A stretch of 64,000 nucleotides of DNA from M3007 sp964484205 (GTDB lineage: Bacteria; Bacteroidota; Bacteroidia; Chitinophagales; Saprospiraceae), in NCBI GenBank assembly GCA_964484205.1, contig CAZAEZ010000008.1, forward strand, positions 71,106 through 135,105, written 5' to 3'. Below, one piece after another: positions 26,423 through 33,988 of the stretch (positions are counted from its first letter, which is position 1; each line of letters starts with the position of its first letter). The notes beneath the pieces are model-generated. The model made no database searches and was not told where the DNA came from. It saw only the letters and a program-made list of their open reading frames with translations. The position numbers and the translations under genes are program-made.

Positions 26423-26995
26423 TTATTGGCTGCCGGTTAGCAAACCCGCCAGCACTTCCGGGTAATGCCGGTGCTCAAGCGCCAGTACCTTGGCAGCAAT
26501 TGTTTCGGGGGTATCTGCCGGATCGACCGGACAACGCGCCTGAAAAATAACAGCCCCCTCGTCGTATTCCGCATTTACGTAGTGGATCGTGAGGCCGGTT
26601 TCGGTTTCGCCGGCCGCCTTCACCGCCTCGTGCACATGATGGCCGTACATGCCCTTGCCCCCGTATTTTGGCAACAATGCCGGGTGAATATTGACCATCC
26701 GGCCCTTGTAAGCCCCGACGAGGTAGGGCGGGATCAGCCACAGAAAACCGGCCAACGCAATAAAGTCAATCCGATGCTGCGCCAAAATGTCGAGCAAGTC
26801 CTCGGTTTCATAAAACATGGTGCGGTCGATCACCAACGTGGGAATACCGTGCTCCGCAGCCATACCCAGCACCGGAGCCGTTTTTTTATTGGAAACGACC
26901 AACGCAACCCGCACCTCCGGACTGGCTTTGAAATACTCGATGATCTTCCGGGCATTACTGCCGCCGCCCGAGGCAAAAATGGCTAGGTGTTGCAT
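26423..26995 (-). CDS. purN: Phosphoribosylglycinamide formyltransferase
   Basis: 190 residues, full length. It carries out the third step of purine synthesis, transferring formyl from 10-formyl-tetrahydrofolate to GAR. The N-terminal ASGGGSNARKII loop binds phosphate. NIHPALLPKYGGKGMYG holds the catalytic asparagine-histidine pair, and HYVNAEYDEGAVIFQ holds the essential aspartate. The last residues (TGSQ) and the stop come from a TTGGTTATTGGCTG-type repeat, so the C-terminus may have been reset by it. It is first in a probable purN-UbiA transcript. Confidence 0.95.
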   Translation of the reverse strand: MQHLAIFASGGGSNARKIIEYFKASPEVRVALVVSNKKTAPVLGMAAEHGIPTLVIDRTMFYETEDLLDILAQHRIDFIALAGFLWLIPPYLVGAYKGRMVNIHPALLPKYGGKGMYGHHVHEAVKAAGETETGLTIHYVNAEYDEGAVIFQARCPVDPADTPETIAAKVLALEHRHYPEVLAGLLTGSQ

Positions 26996-27016
26996 AGTTC
27001 AGTGGATTGGTCGGAA

Positions 27017-27024
27017 CAAACATA
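27017..27024 (-). promoter_or_regulatory. Candidate -7 box (TATGTTTG) of purN
   Basis: On the minus strand this reads TATGTTTG, matching TAnnTTTG, 22 bp before the purN start. A T-rich stretch with TTTTTGC lies about 25 bp further upstream. Confidence 0.5.
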
Positions 27025-27103
27025 AAAGTGAAAGTATAATCCGCACAGCAAAAACACGTTTCTTTGCTTCATTGTAATCAAACCTGTTTAATCCTGCCTT
27101 CTT

Positions 27104-27199
27104 ATGGACACATATCTCATCATCTTGATCATGCTGGTTGCAAGCGCCATTTGCGGCTTGTCGAACAAACCCGGTGAAATTGGCGCCGAAGATGAGTAA
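27104..27199 (+). CDS. Possible 31-residue membrane microprotein
   Basis: An ATG at 27104 opens a short frame ending TAA 27199. It has one hydrophobic stretch (TYLIILIMLVASAICGL) and an acidic tail (GEIGAEDE). Size and design (one helix, charged end) fit small membrane proteins that regulate a partner. It sits alone between divergent purN and galE. No family is recognised and chance is possible; conservation would decide. Confidence 0.3.
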   Translation: MDTYLIILIMLVASAICGLSNKPGEIGAEDE

Positions 27200-27273
27200 A
27201 AATTAAATCCAACCGGCGCAGGCGCTGCATTCAAAATTTCCCCTGTGATCTTGAATTTGTTCCATCAAACGCC

Positions 27274-28308
27274 ATGACAAAAAACAAATCCATCCTGGTT
27301 ACCGGCGGCGCCGGTTTTATTGGCAGTCATACCGTCGTAGCGCTTGCCGAAGCCGGATTCCGGCCGGTCATCATCGACGATTTTTCCAACTCGGAACAAC
27401 GGGTGCTGGCAGGTCTTCAACAGATTCTCGGCTACGCGGCGCCCTGCTACCCGCAAAACTGCAATGATGCCGCCACCCTGCGCACCATTTTTCAAAAAGA
27501 AAACATTCAGGGTGTCATCCACTTCGCCGCCTTCAAAGCCGTCGGCGAGAGTATGGCCGAACCCCTGCGCTATTACCACAACAACCTGGGCTCGCTGATC
27601 ACCCTGCTGGAAATACAACTGGAAATGGGTGTGCCGGACCTGATCTTCTCGTCGTCCTGCACCGTGTACGGCGAACCGGACACACTGCCGGTCAATGAAC
27701 TGGCCCCTGTAAAACCGGCGGTTTCTGTGTACGGAAATACCAAACAGATCGGCGAGGAGATCCTGCGCGACACCATAGCCGCCGGCAAGCCGCTTAAAAT
27801 CACCAGCCTCCGGTACTTCAATCCGATCGGCGCGCATCCTTCGGGGCAGATCGGCGAACTCCCGCTCGGCGTGCCCGGAAACCTGGTGCCCTACATCACC
27901 CAAACCGCCGCCGGGCTCCGCGAGCAGCTCACCATCTTCGGCAACGACTACCCCACGCCCGATGGCACCTGCATCCGCGATTACATCCATGTGATGGACC
28001 TCGCTGAAGCGCATGTGGCCGCCTTGCAGGCCTTGCAAAACCGGGCCGCGCAACACCATTACGATGTTTTTAATGTCGGAACAGGCCGGGGAGTCAGTGT
28101 GCTGGAACTGGTGCACAATTTTGAGTCGGTGCTTGGCAAGCCGTTAAATTACCGGATCGGGCCGCGCAGGCCGGGCGACGTGACGGCCGTGTACGCGGAT
28201 GCAACAAAAATACAACAGGAACAAGGTTGGACCGCCAAACGCAGTTTGCGCGAAGCGCTGGAAGACGCCTGGCGTTGGGAGCAACGATTGCTGGAAACGG
28301 CCGGTTAA
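27274..28308 (+). CDS. galE: UDP-glucose 4-epimerase
   Basis: 344 residues, normal length for this extended short-chain dehydrogenase. It interconverts UDP-glucose and UDP-galactose with bound NAD. GGAGFIGSHT (11-20) is the nucleotide-binding loop. The catalytic pair is Tyr153 and Lys157 in VYGNTK, with the serine in SSSCTVYG upstream. GTGRGVSVLELV and the GPRRPGDV segment near the end are also characteristic. It is convergent with the Uma2 gene and overlaps it by 4 bp at the stop codons. Confidence 0.95.
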   Translation: MTKNKSILVTGGAGFIGSHTVVALAEAGFRPVIIDDFSNSEQRVLAGLQQILGYAAPCYPQNCNDAATLRTIFQKENIQGVIHFAAFKAVGESMAEPLRYYHNNLGSLITLLEIQLEMGVPDLIFSSSCTVYGEPDTLPVNELAPVKPAVSVYGNTKQIGEEILRDTIAAGKPLKITSLRYFNPIGAHPSGQIGELPLGVPGNLVPYITQTAAGLREQLTIFGNDYPTPDGTCIRDYIHVMDLAEAHVAALQALQNRAAQHHYDVFNVGTGRGVSVLELVHNFESVLGKPLNYRIGPRRPGDVTAVYADATKIQQEQGWTAKRSLREALEDAWRWEQRLLETAG

Positions 28309-28859
28309 AAAATTTGCTCCACCGGGATTTTCAGGCCGGGCAACACGGTTGATTCCACCACACCCGACTCAATGCCGAAGGAAATCAACTCGTAAACCTG
28401 ACCACTGAGGCCATACACCTCCACGGCCCGGTTTTTGGGATCAACAATCCAGTATTCCTGTACGCCAAACCGGCTGTACAATTTCATTTTGTCGCCGCGG
28501 TCGGTCTTGAACGTGCCGGGGGAGAGAATTTCAATGATCAAATCCGGCGCACCTTCCACGCAATTTTCCGTGACAATGGCCGATTTTGCCTGCGAAACAA
28601 AAAGGATGTCGGGTTGGGTCAGATTTTCTTCGTCAAAAATGACGTCGAAAGGGGCATAAAAGCATTCGCCGAGTTTTTGTGTGGAAACAAAGTTTTCTAA
28701 AATCTTAAAAACCTGGCGCGAGCTGCGCTGATGATCGGCTGAAGGGGAGGAGCGTTTCACAAGTTCACCGTTAATTAATTCATAGAGAAAACCTTCTTCC
28801 AGGGTATCCATTTCCATGAATTCCTGAACTGAAAGTTTCCCAATGGCAGTTACCGACAT
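28305..28859 (-). CDS. Uma2-family protein (PD-(D/E)XK nuclease-like, DUF820)
   Basis: 184 residues. The conserved core reads LYELINGELV, QPDILFVSQ, APDLIIEILSPGT and KMKLYSRFGVQEYWIVDP. These supply the acidic and lysine residues of the restriction-endonuclease-like fold. The cellular role is not established; such genes are common in multicellular or gliding bacteria, often in many copies. The stop codon overlaps galE on the opposite strand. A TAAATTTG promoter candidate lies close upstream. Confidence 0.88.
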   Translation of the reverse strand: MSVTAIGKLSVQEFMEMDTLEEGFLYELINGELVKRSSPSADHQRSSRQVFKILENFVSTQKLGECFYAPFDVIFDEENLTQPDILFVSQAKSAIVTENCVEGAPDLIIEILSPGTFKTDRGDKMKLYSRFGVQEYWIVDPKNRAVEVYGLSGQVYELISFGIESGVVESTVLPGLKIPVEQIF

Positions 28860-28881
28860 AGTTTGAATAATTTAGTGACTA

Positions 28882-28889
28882 CAAATTTA
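28882..28889 (-). promoter_or_regulatory. Candidate -7 box (TAAATTTG) of the Uma2 gene
   Basis: On the minus strand this reads TAAATTTG, 23 bp before the ATG at 28859. The 34-bp space to the divergent glpD start leaves room for little else. Confidence 0.5.
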
Positions 28890-28893
28890 CGCA

Positions 28894-30555
28894 ATGCAAC
28901 GCAATGAATCCATCAAAAAACTCCGGTCCGGCGCCTTTGATCTGTGCATCATCGGCGGGGGCGCATCGGGGGCCGGTTGTGCGCTCGACGCTGCGCTGCG
29001 CGGCCTGAACGTTGTTTTAATCGAAAAAAACGACTTCGCGTCGGGCACCTCTTCCAAAAGCACCAAACTCATTCACGGCGGGGTGCGCTACCTCGAGCAG
29101 GCTTTCAAAAACCTGGATTTCGCCCAGCTCCGGCAAGTGCACCACGGGCTGCGCGAACGCCATACCCTGCTCGCCAATGCCCCGCACCTGGCCCGGCCGG
29201 TGACGCTGGTAACACCTGTTTTCAGCTGGCTGGAAGGCCTGTACTTCCGGATCGGGTTGTGGATTTACGACCGGATTGCTTCGCGCAACGACAGCCTGCC
29301 ACCAAGCCGGTGGCTCAGCCGCAAAGCCGCCCGCCAACTGTTGCCCGGCCTCACCGAACGCCTGCACAGCGCCGTTTGCTATTCCGATGGCCAACTTGAC
29401 GATGCCCGCTACTGCCTGGCACTTGCGCAAAGCGCCGCCGAAGCAGGCGCCACGGTGCTGAACTACGTGGAGCTTTCAAATTTTGAAAAAAATGACCGGG
29501 GGCAAATCATTGCGGCAACCCTGACCGACCGGCTCCATCCCGGGCAGTACCGGGTGCAGGCCCGTTGTTTTCTGAACTGCACCGGCCCGCAAGCCGACCA
29601 TATCCGCCAACTGGCCAATCCGTCGGCCCACCCCCGCATTCGCCCGTCAAAGGGCGTGCACCTCATGCTGCCAATTTCGGCATTGGGCAGCCCTGATGCC
29701 GCTTTGCTTATTCCGAAAACACCCGACGGACGTGTGGTTTTCGCCATTCCTTTCGACGGCAAACTGATGCTCGGCACCACCGACCAGGGCTACCCTACCC
29801 CGGACCGTGAACCCCGCCTGGAAGCTGCCGAAGTCCAATTTTTACTGGAAACGCTGCAACCGTACCTGCAAAACCCGGTCGGCCAAACCGATGTTTCCAG
29901 CGGCTTTGGCGGCCTGCGCCCTTTGGTCATTTCCACCGAACGGCATTTGAACAAATCCACCAAAAAACTACTGCGCGATCATGAAGTGGAGCACGATCCG
30001 GCGAGCGGGTTGTTCAGCCTGCTCGGTGGCAAATGGACGACCTACCGCCTGATGGCCCGCGATGCCCTGGATGCTATTTGTGCATATCTCAACATCGACG
30101 CAAGTTGTACTACCGAACAACATGGCCTGGCCGGCAGCGAAAAATTCAGTCCGCTGGTGGCCATCCATTTGCAGGAGAAATGCCGGCTACCGGAAGATGT
30201 AGCCGACCATCTGGCACACAATTACGGTAGCCGCGCCATGCAGCTAGCCGATCTTGTAAATGCCAAACCTGAACAGGGGCAGCGCCTGCACCCGGCCTAC
30301 CCCTTCATCCGCGCCGAAGTGCCGTACGCCGTGCGCAACGAAATGGCCTGCACCCTGCGCGATGTGCTCGCCCGCCGTATCCGGCTTGAACTGCTGGATT
30401 GGGAAGCGACCTTGCAGGTAATCCCAGTGGTTGCCGATCTGATGGCCGAAATACTTGCCTGGCCGGCTGAAGAAAAAGCACGACAAGTGGATGCGTACTC
30501 CAACTTGATCCGGGAATTTATGGCTGCATCCGGCGTCCGGGATGAGCAAAATTGA
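28894..30555 (+). CDS. glpD: Aerobic glycerol-3-phosphate dehydrogenase
   Basis: 553 residues, the expected length. FAD-binding GGGASGAG begins at residue 21, preceded by DLCII. The family signature FASGTSSKSTKLIHGGVRYL follows, and SGFGGLRPL and LLGGKWTTYRLMA lie in the substrate domain. It oxidises glycerol-3-phosphate to dihydroxyacetone phosphate and passes electrons to quinone at the inner membrane. glpF (41364) and glpK (52031) are on the same strand but far away, so there is no glp operon. The stop codon touches a dispersed inverted repeat. Confidence 0.95.
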   Translation: MQRNESIKKLRSGAFDLCIIGGGASGAGCALDAALRGLNVVLIEKNDFASGTSSKSTKLIHGGVRYLEQAFKNLDFAQLRQVHHGLRERHTLLANAPHLARPVTLVTPVFSWLEGLYFRIGLWIYDRIASRNDSLPPSRWLSRKAARQLLPGLTERLHSAVCYSDGQLDDARYCLALAQSAAEAGATVLNYVELSNFEKNDRGQIIAATLTDRLHPGQYRVQARCFLNCTGPQADHIRQLANPSAHPRIRPSKGVHLMLPISALGSPDAALLIPKTPDGRVVFAIPFDGKLMLGTTDQGYPTPDREPRLEAAEVQFLLETLQPYLQNPVGQTDVSSGFGGLRPLVISTERHLNKSTKKLLRDHEVEHDPASGLFSLLGGKWTTYRLMARDALDAICAYLNIDASCTTEQHGLAGSEKFSPLVAIHLQEKCRLPEDVADHLAHNYGSRAMQLADLVNAKPEQGQRLHPAYPFIRAEVPYAVRNEMACTLRDVLARRIRLELLDWEATLQVIPVVADLMAEILAWPAEEKARQVDAYSNLIREFMAASGVRDEQN

Positions 30556-30647
30556 CAGGATTTACAAGATTGACAGGATTATTTCTTAGCGGCTGTGCCG
30601 GCAAGCGTGCCGATGTCGGCGAAGCCGACTGGTCCTGTAAATCCTGT
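30555..30647. repeat. ACAGGATTTACA-type inverted repeat at the glpD stop codon
   Basis: ACAGGATTTACA (30555-30566) and TGTAAATCCTGT (30636-30647) pair perfectly. Its first base is the last base of the glpD stop codon. The interior contains CGGC/GCCG hairpins. The same unit is found at 42151-42207. Confidence 0.65.
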
Positions 30648-30655
30648 GCAATAAA

Positions 30656-31537
30656 TCAGCGTTGTACGACGACCTGCCTTGCCAGCCGGGCCGTATTTGC
30701 CTGCAACACCAGGGTGTACACCCCGACCGGCAGATCGAACGTGTGCAATTCGGTGCTCACCGAAAAGGTTTCCTGCCGCACGATTTGCCCAAGCGTATTG
30801 AAAAGCGTCAGTTGGACCGGGTCGGCAATATCCACGCCCACCAGCAGGGATTCCCGGGCCGGGTTGGGCATAATTACGGCTCCGATATCCGGGTTTGCCG
30901 GATCGCCGATACTGGTCGTACAACCCGGGGTGGAACCCCAGATCACCGGGATTTGCAGGCCGAGGCTCGCCAGGTAGTTCGGACATTCCGTCGGCGAGGC
31001 TGTCACCCAATAATTGCCGGGTTGGGTAACCAGCAGCGTGTCGTTGGTTGCGCCGGCGATTTCATTCGGGCCGTCGAACCACTGAATATTCCGGGTGTAG
31101 GGCAGCATGAGAATAAAAAACACGGTATCTCCCGCGCAAATGATGTGCTCCCCATTGGGGCCGACATCAAATTCTCCGGAAGACTGGACGGTGACCGGCA
31201 GAAAAGCCAGCCCGTCCACCAACACTTCTGGACTTTGTTCGGTACAGCCGCCTGCTGTGGCAGCAACAGAAATGTACACCGGCGTTTCGAGGTAATCGAC
31301 CGACAGGCTGGGGCCGGTAGCCCCCTGGATAGGTTCGGTTGTACCATTCGGGTAGGTCCGGCGGTACCACTGGTAACTTTCGTACTGTTGGGTACCGAGT
31401 GTGGTTGCCGATTCGGGGCACACGAGCAGGTCGCCGGTCACGGTCGGGTCAAACGAGCATTGGGCCACCGAAGGGGTAGCCCAATGTATCATCAATAAAA
31501 ACAAACTGGCATTGGAAAAAACGGTTTTGAATTTCAT
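30656..31537 (-). CDS. T9SS type A sorting-domain protein
   Basis: 293 residues with a signal peptide cut near SVA. The middle has immunoglobulin-like phrases (GNYWVTASPTECPNY) and cysteines. The last about 75 residues are a T9SS type A sorting domain: VIMPNPARESLLVG, VQLTLFNTLGQIV and LPVGVYTLVLQ. The protein is therefore expected to cross the outer membrane and be attached at the surface or released. It follows the ECF sigma gene by 23 bp, so the sigma factor may control its own operon. The function of the exported part is unknown. Confidence 0.85.
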   Translation of the reverse strand: MKFKTVFSNASLFLLMIHWATPSVAQCSFDPTVTGDLLVCPESATTLGTQQYESYQWYRRTYPNGTTEPIQGATGPSLSVDYLETPVYISVAATAGGCTEQSPEVLVDGLAFLPVTVQSSGEFDVGPNGEHIICAGDTVFFILMLPYTRNIQWFDGPNEIAGATNDTLLVTQPGNYWVTASPTECPNYLASLGLQIPVIWGSTPGCTTSIGDPANPDIGAVIMPNPARESLLVGVDIADPVQLTLFNTLGQIVRQETFSVSTELHTFDLPVGVYTLVLQANTARLARQVVVQR

Positions 31538-31560
31538 AGCGTACTGTGTTTGGTTTCAAC

Positions 31561-32241
31561 TCAAACCCATTCACTCAACTCTTCCGCGAAATGCGCTTCC
31601 AAAACCTGGCGCAGGCGCTGCCGGGCGCGGCACAGGCGGCTTTTGGCATTGCTCATCGTCCAGTCCATGATTTTGCAAATCTCTTCCAGGCTCTGCTCCT
31701 GCATGTAAAAGAGGCGCAACACCGTGCCGTCGTCCGGCCGCAGCAGCTGAAACGCCCGCAACAGGATATCCGTTTGTTCGGAGCTGACCAGCACATCATA
31801 GCCGTCGGCCATGGAGGCGGTCATTTGCCGAACGGCGGCTTCCGGTGCGTCGAGGGCGACAATGTCGCGCCGGACGCGCCGAAGACGGTTGATTGCCGAC
31901 GTGCGGGCAATGTGGTACAACCAGGTGCTGAACCGGCTTTCACCGCGGTAGCTGCCCAGAAAACGGAACGCTTTCAAAAAAGCATCCTGGGTAACTTCGA
32001 GGGCGTCTTCGCGGTTGCCGAGCATTTGCAGGACCAGCCCAAACACCATCCGGTTGTAGCGGCGCACCAGGGCGGCATAAGCCGATTGGTCTCCGGCCAG
32101 CGCTTGCTTGATCAGGGCTGCTTCCGCCTCCCGGCTGGAGGCCTGAAGCCGCTGTTTGGCTTTTGCAGTCAGGGCGATCGGAGCGGTGTTTTGCGCTACC
32201 GTGTGATCAGAAATTGCGGACAATAAAAAGGCAGTGAACAT
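31561..32241 (-). CDS. ECF-type RNA polymerase sigma factor
   Basis: 226 residues from ATG 32241. Region 2 reads YNRMVFGLVLQMLGNREDAL, then EVTQDAFLKAFRFLGSYRG and FSTWLYHIARTSAINRLRR. Region 4 reads LLRPDDGTVLRLFYMQEQSL, then EEICKIMDWTMSNAKSRLCRAR. This is the standard sigma-70-like ECF layout. About 40 extra N-terminal residues, the first 20 hydrophobic, are unusual; no later ATG gives a better start before region 2. No anti-sigma gene lies beside it. The T9SS cargo gene follows at once. Confidence 0.88.
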   Translation of the reverse strand: MFTAFLLSAISDHTVAQNTAPIALTAKAKQRLQASSREAEAALIKQALAGDQSAYAALVRRYNRMVFGLVLQMLGNREDALEVTQDAFLKAFRFLGSYRGESRFSTWLYHIARTSAINRLRRVRRDIVALDAPEAAVRQMTASMADGYDVLVSSEQTDILLRAFQLLRPDDGTVLRLFYMQEQSLEEICKIMDWTMSNAKSRLCRARQRLRQVLEAHFAEELSEWV

Positions 32242-32641
32242 GACGATTGTTTTCGAGGAAGTTTAAAAGAAAGTTGATTGAATCGGGTTGTATTGAGGCC
32301 AGACGGTACGCTTTGGGGAGATGGTTGGGGGCACTTCGTTGGGAATTGTTTTTTTCACATTTGTTTAACAGGTTTCGCTGTTGTTCCCTCACTTGATAAG
32401 ACAAAATTAGTCGGCAAAACAGGGTAACGCCAGCGATCTTGAGTAGTTGGCGGGTTCGGGTGCGTAGTTTGCGGGTTTTAAGAATTCCATGTAAAATCCC
32501 TCAAGAACCCACCCGGCGCATAACATATCTTCTGCAAGACTGCTCCATTCTTCCGTCATTCCATATTTTATTCTTTAATAACAATAGCTGCGCAAAGGTC
32601 GGTGAGCAGAATAGCTTAATCCTTGATCCGGATCAAGATTT
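32242..32641. other. Intergenic spacer upstream of the ECF sigma gene
   Basis: About 400 bases with no coding frame that I would trust. A stretch reading GGTTCGGGTGCGTAGTTTGCGGG (32453-32475) resembles one at 37138-37158 upstream of the sensor kinase. No other feature was seen. Confidence 0.4.
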
Positions 32642-32881
32642 TTGTACCGGCGGTCCGTAGGGGCGACCCTTGCGGTCGCCCGAAACCGCAACACCGGGAC
32701 GACCGCAACNNNNNNNNNNNNNNNNNNNNNNNNNNNNNNNNNNNNNNNNNNNNNNNNNNNNNNNNNNNNNNNNNNNNNNNNNNNNNNNNNNNNNNNNNNN
32801 NNNNNNNNNGAAACACCGGGGCGACCGAAACACCGGGGCGACCGAAACACCGGGGCGACCGAAAGGGTCGCCCCTACGCGG
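32642..32881. repeat. Tandem 17-bp repeat array interrupted by an assembly gap
   Basis: Near-identical 17-mers GAAACACCGGGGCGACC are repeated at 32810-32826, 32827-32843 and 32844-32860, with a variant before the gap (CAACACCGGGACGACC). The array is bounded by GTAGGGGCGACCCT (left, near 32658) and AGGGTCGCCCCTAC (right, 32864-32877), which are inverted. The 100 N at 32710-32809 are a placeholder, so the copy number is unknown. The period is not a multiple of three, so it is non-coding. Confidence 0.75.
32710..32809. other. Assembly gap of 100 N
   Basis: Exactly 100 N, a conventional unknown-length gap, inside the 17-bp tandem array. Confidence 0.99.
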
Positions 32882-33015
32882 TATTCCGGCAACCCGATTT
32901 TGCGGGTGGGGAAGGTGCGCGGCTGTTTTTTTCAACAGTTCCGTTGAAAATAAACCTTGTCTCCAAGCGCCCCCCGGAATTTGGTGGTAAATAATTTGCC
33001 GGGCTGTTCCATGCC

Positions 33016-33104
33016 CGTAGGGGCGACCCTTGCGGTCGCCCGAAATACGGTGGCCCGTGGAATCCGTGCGGTCGCCCGGGCCTTGTTCGGTCGCCCGGGC
33101 CTTA
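33016..33104. repeat. GGGGCGACC/GGTCGCCC hairpin and 19-bp tandem repeat reaching the LytTR stop codon
   Basis: GTAGGGGCGACCCTTGCGGT at 33016 recurs from 32658 and folds through GGGCGACC/GGTCGCCC. CGGTCGCCCGGGCCTT then occurs at 33069-33084 and 33088-33103. The last copy supplies two bases of the stop codon of the response regulator (33102-33104). Confidence 0.65.
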
Positions 33105-33839
33105 AATCCGCGCAAAGCGCCGCAGAAACTCTTCTTTTTTGCTGCGGGCTACCGGCACGTTGGCGCCGTTTTCGAGGACGACTTCGCCACCTTCGCCGCG
33201 CAGGTAGCGCCGGACGGAGCGCAGGTTGACCAAATGCGAATGGTGCAAGCGAAAAAACTGCTCGTTGTCGAGCAATTCCTCCAGGTCTTTTAGGGTACGG
33301 GAAACCAGGATTTTCTGGTTGTTGCGGAGATAAATTTTAGTGTAGTTGCTCTCCGATTCGCAGTGCACGATTTCGTTGGTGTCGATAATCTGGAGGCCAT
33401 CCTGCGAGGAAATAGCCAGCCGGTCGGGCACGGCGTCGCTCAATTGAATGGTGCGCGCCATATCGAGTTGCGAGTCTTGCATGGGCGCCTGCTTAAGCGC
33501 TTTTTGGACGGCTTTCTGGAATTCCTCCACGTCGATGGGCTTGAGCAAATAGTCCAGGGCGCTGTACCGGAACGCCCGGACCGCATATTTGTCGTAGGCA
33601 GTAACGAAAATAACCCGGAAGCGCATGGGCAGCAAGCGGTTCAGCACATCGAAACCGTTCAACTGAGGCATTTCAATATCCAGAAACAACAGGTCCGGCG
33701 GGTTGGCCCGTAAAGCTTCCACGGCTTCCACACTGTCGGTGAATTGCTGTACTTCTGTGATTTCCGGGAAAAACTGCCCCAGTAGGTGGGCCAACAATTG
33801 GCCGTTGTGTGGTTCGTCGTCTAAAATCGCGGCTTTCAT
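33102..33839 (-). CDS. LytTR-family response regulator
   Basis: 245 residues. The receiver domain has AILDDEP (acidic pocket), the phospho-acceptor Asp54 in LLFLDIEMPQLNG and the conserved lysine in YLLKPID. The C-terminal LytTR DNA-binding domain reads VHCESESNYTKIYL, ILVSRTLKDLEELL and FFRLHHSHLVNL. The sensor kinase just upstream (149-bp gap, same strand) is its probable partner. Its stop codon lies within a tandem repeat copy. Confidence 0.93.
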   Translation of the reverse strand: MKAAILDDEPHNGQLLAHLLGQFFPEITEVQQFTDSVEAVEALRANPPDLLFLDIEMPQLNGFDVLNRLLPMRFRVIFVTAYDKYAVRAFRYSALDYLLKPIDVEEFQKAVQKALKQAPMQDSQLDMARTIQLSDAVPDRLAISSQDGLQIIDTNEIVHCESESNYTKIYLRNNQKILVSRTLKDLEELLDNEQFFRLHHSHLVNLRSVRRYLRGEGGEVVLENGANVPVARSKKEEFLRRFARI

Positions 33840-33988
33840 GCTGTATTATTTTTTGTACTGATGGCGGTATACCCGGCAGAAAGTGGTTTGCAAAAATGAA
33901 AACGCGGGACATATTGTCGGCGTGACCTAGAGTCACGCCGAAAAGTATACTTCAACACGCCGAAAAAGTGCACCGCACTCATCACTCA

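Noticed and set aside
32810..32877. Possible CRISPR array
   Set aside because: The 17-mers are directly tandem with no spacers, and no cas genes are nearby; it is a minisatellite.
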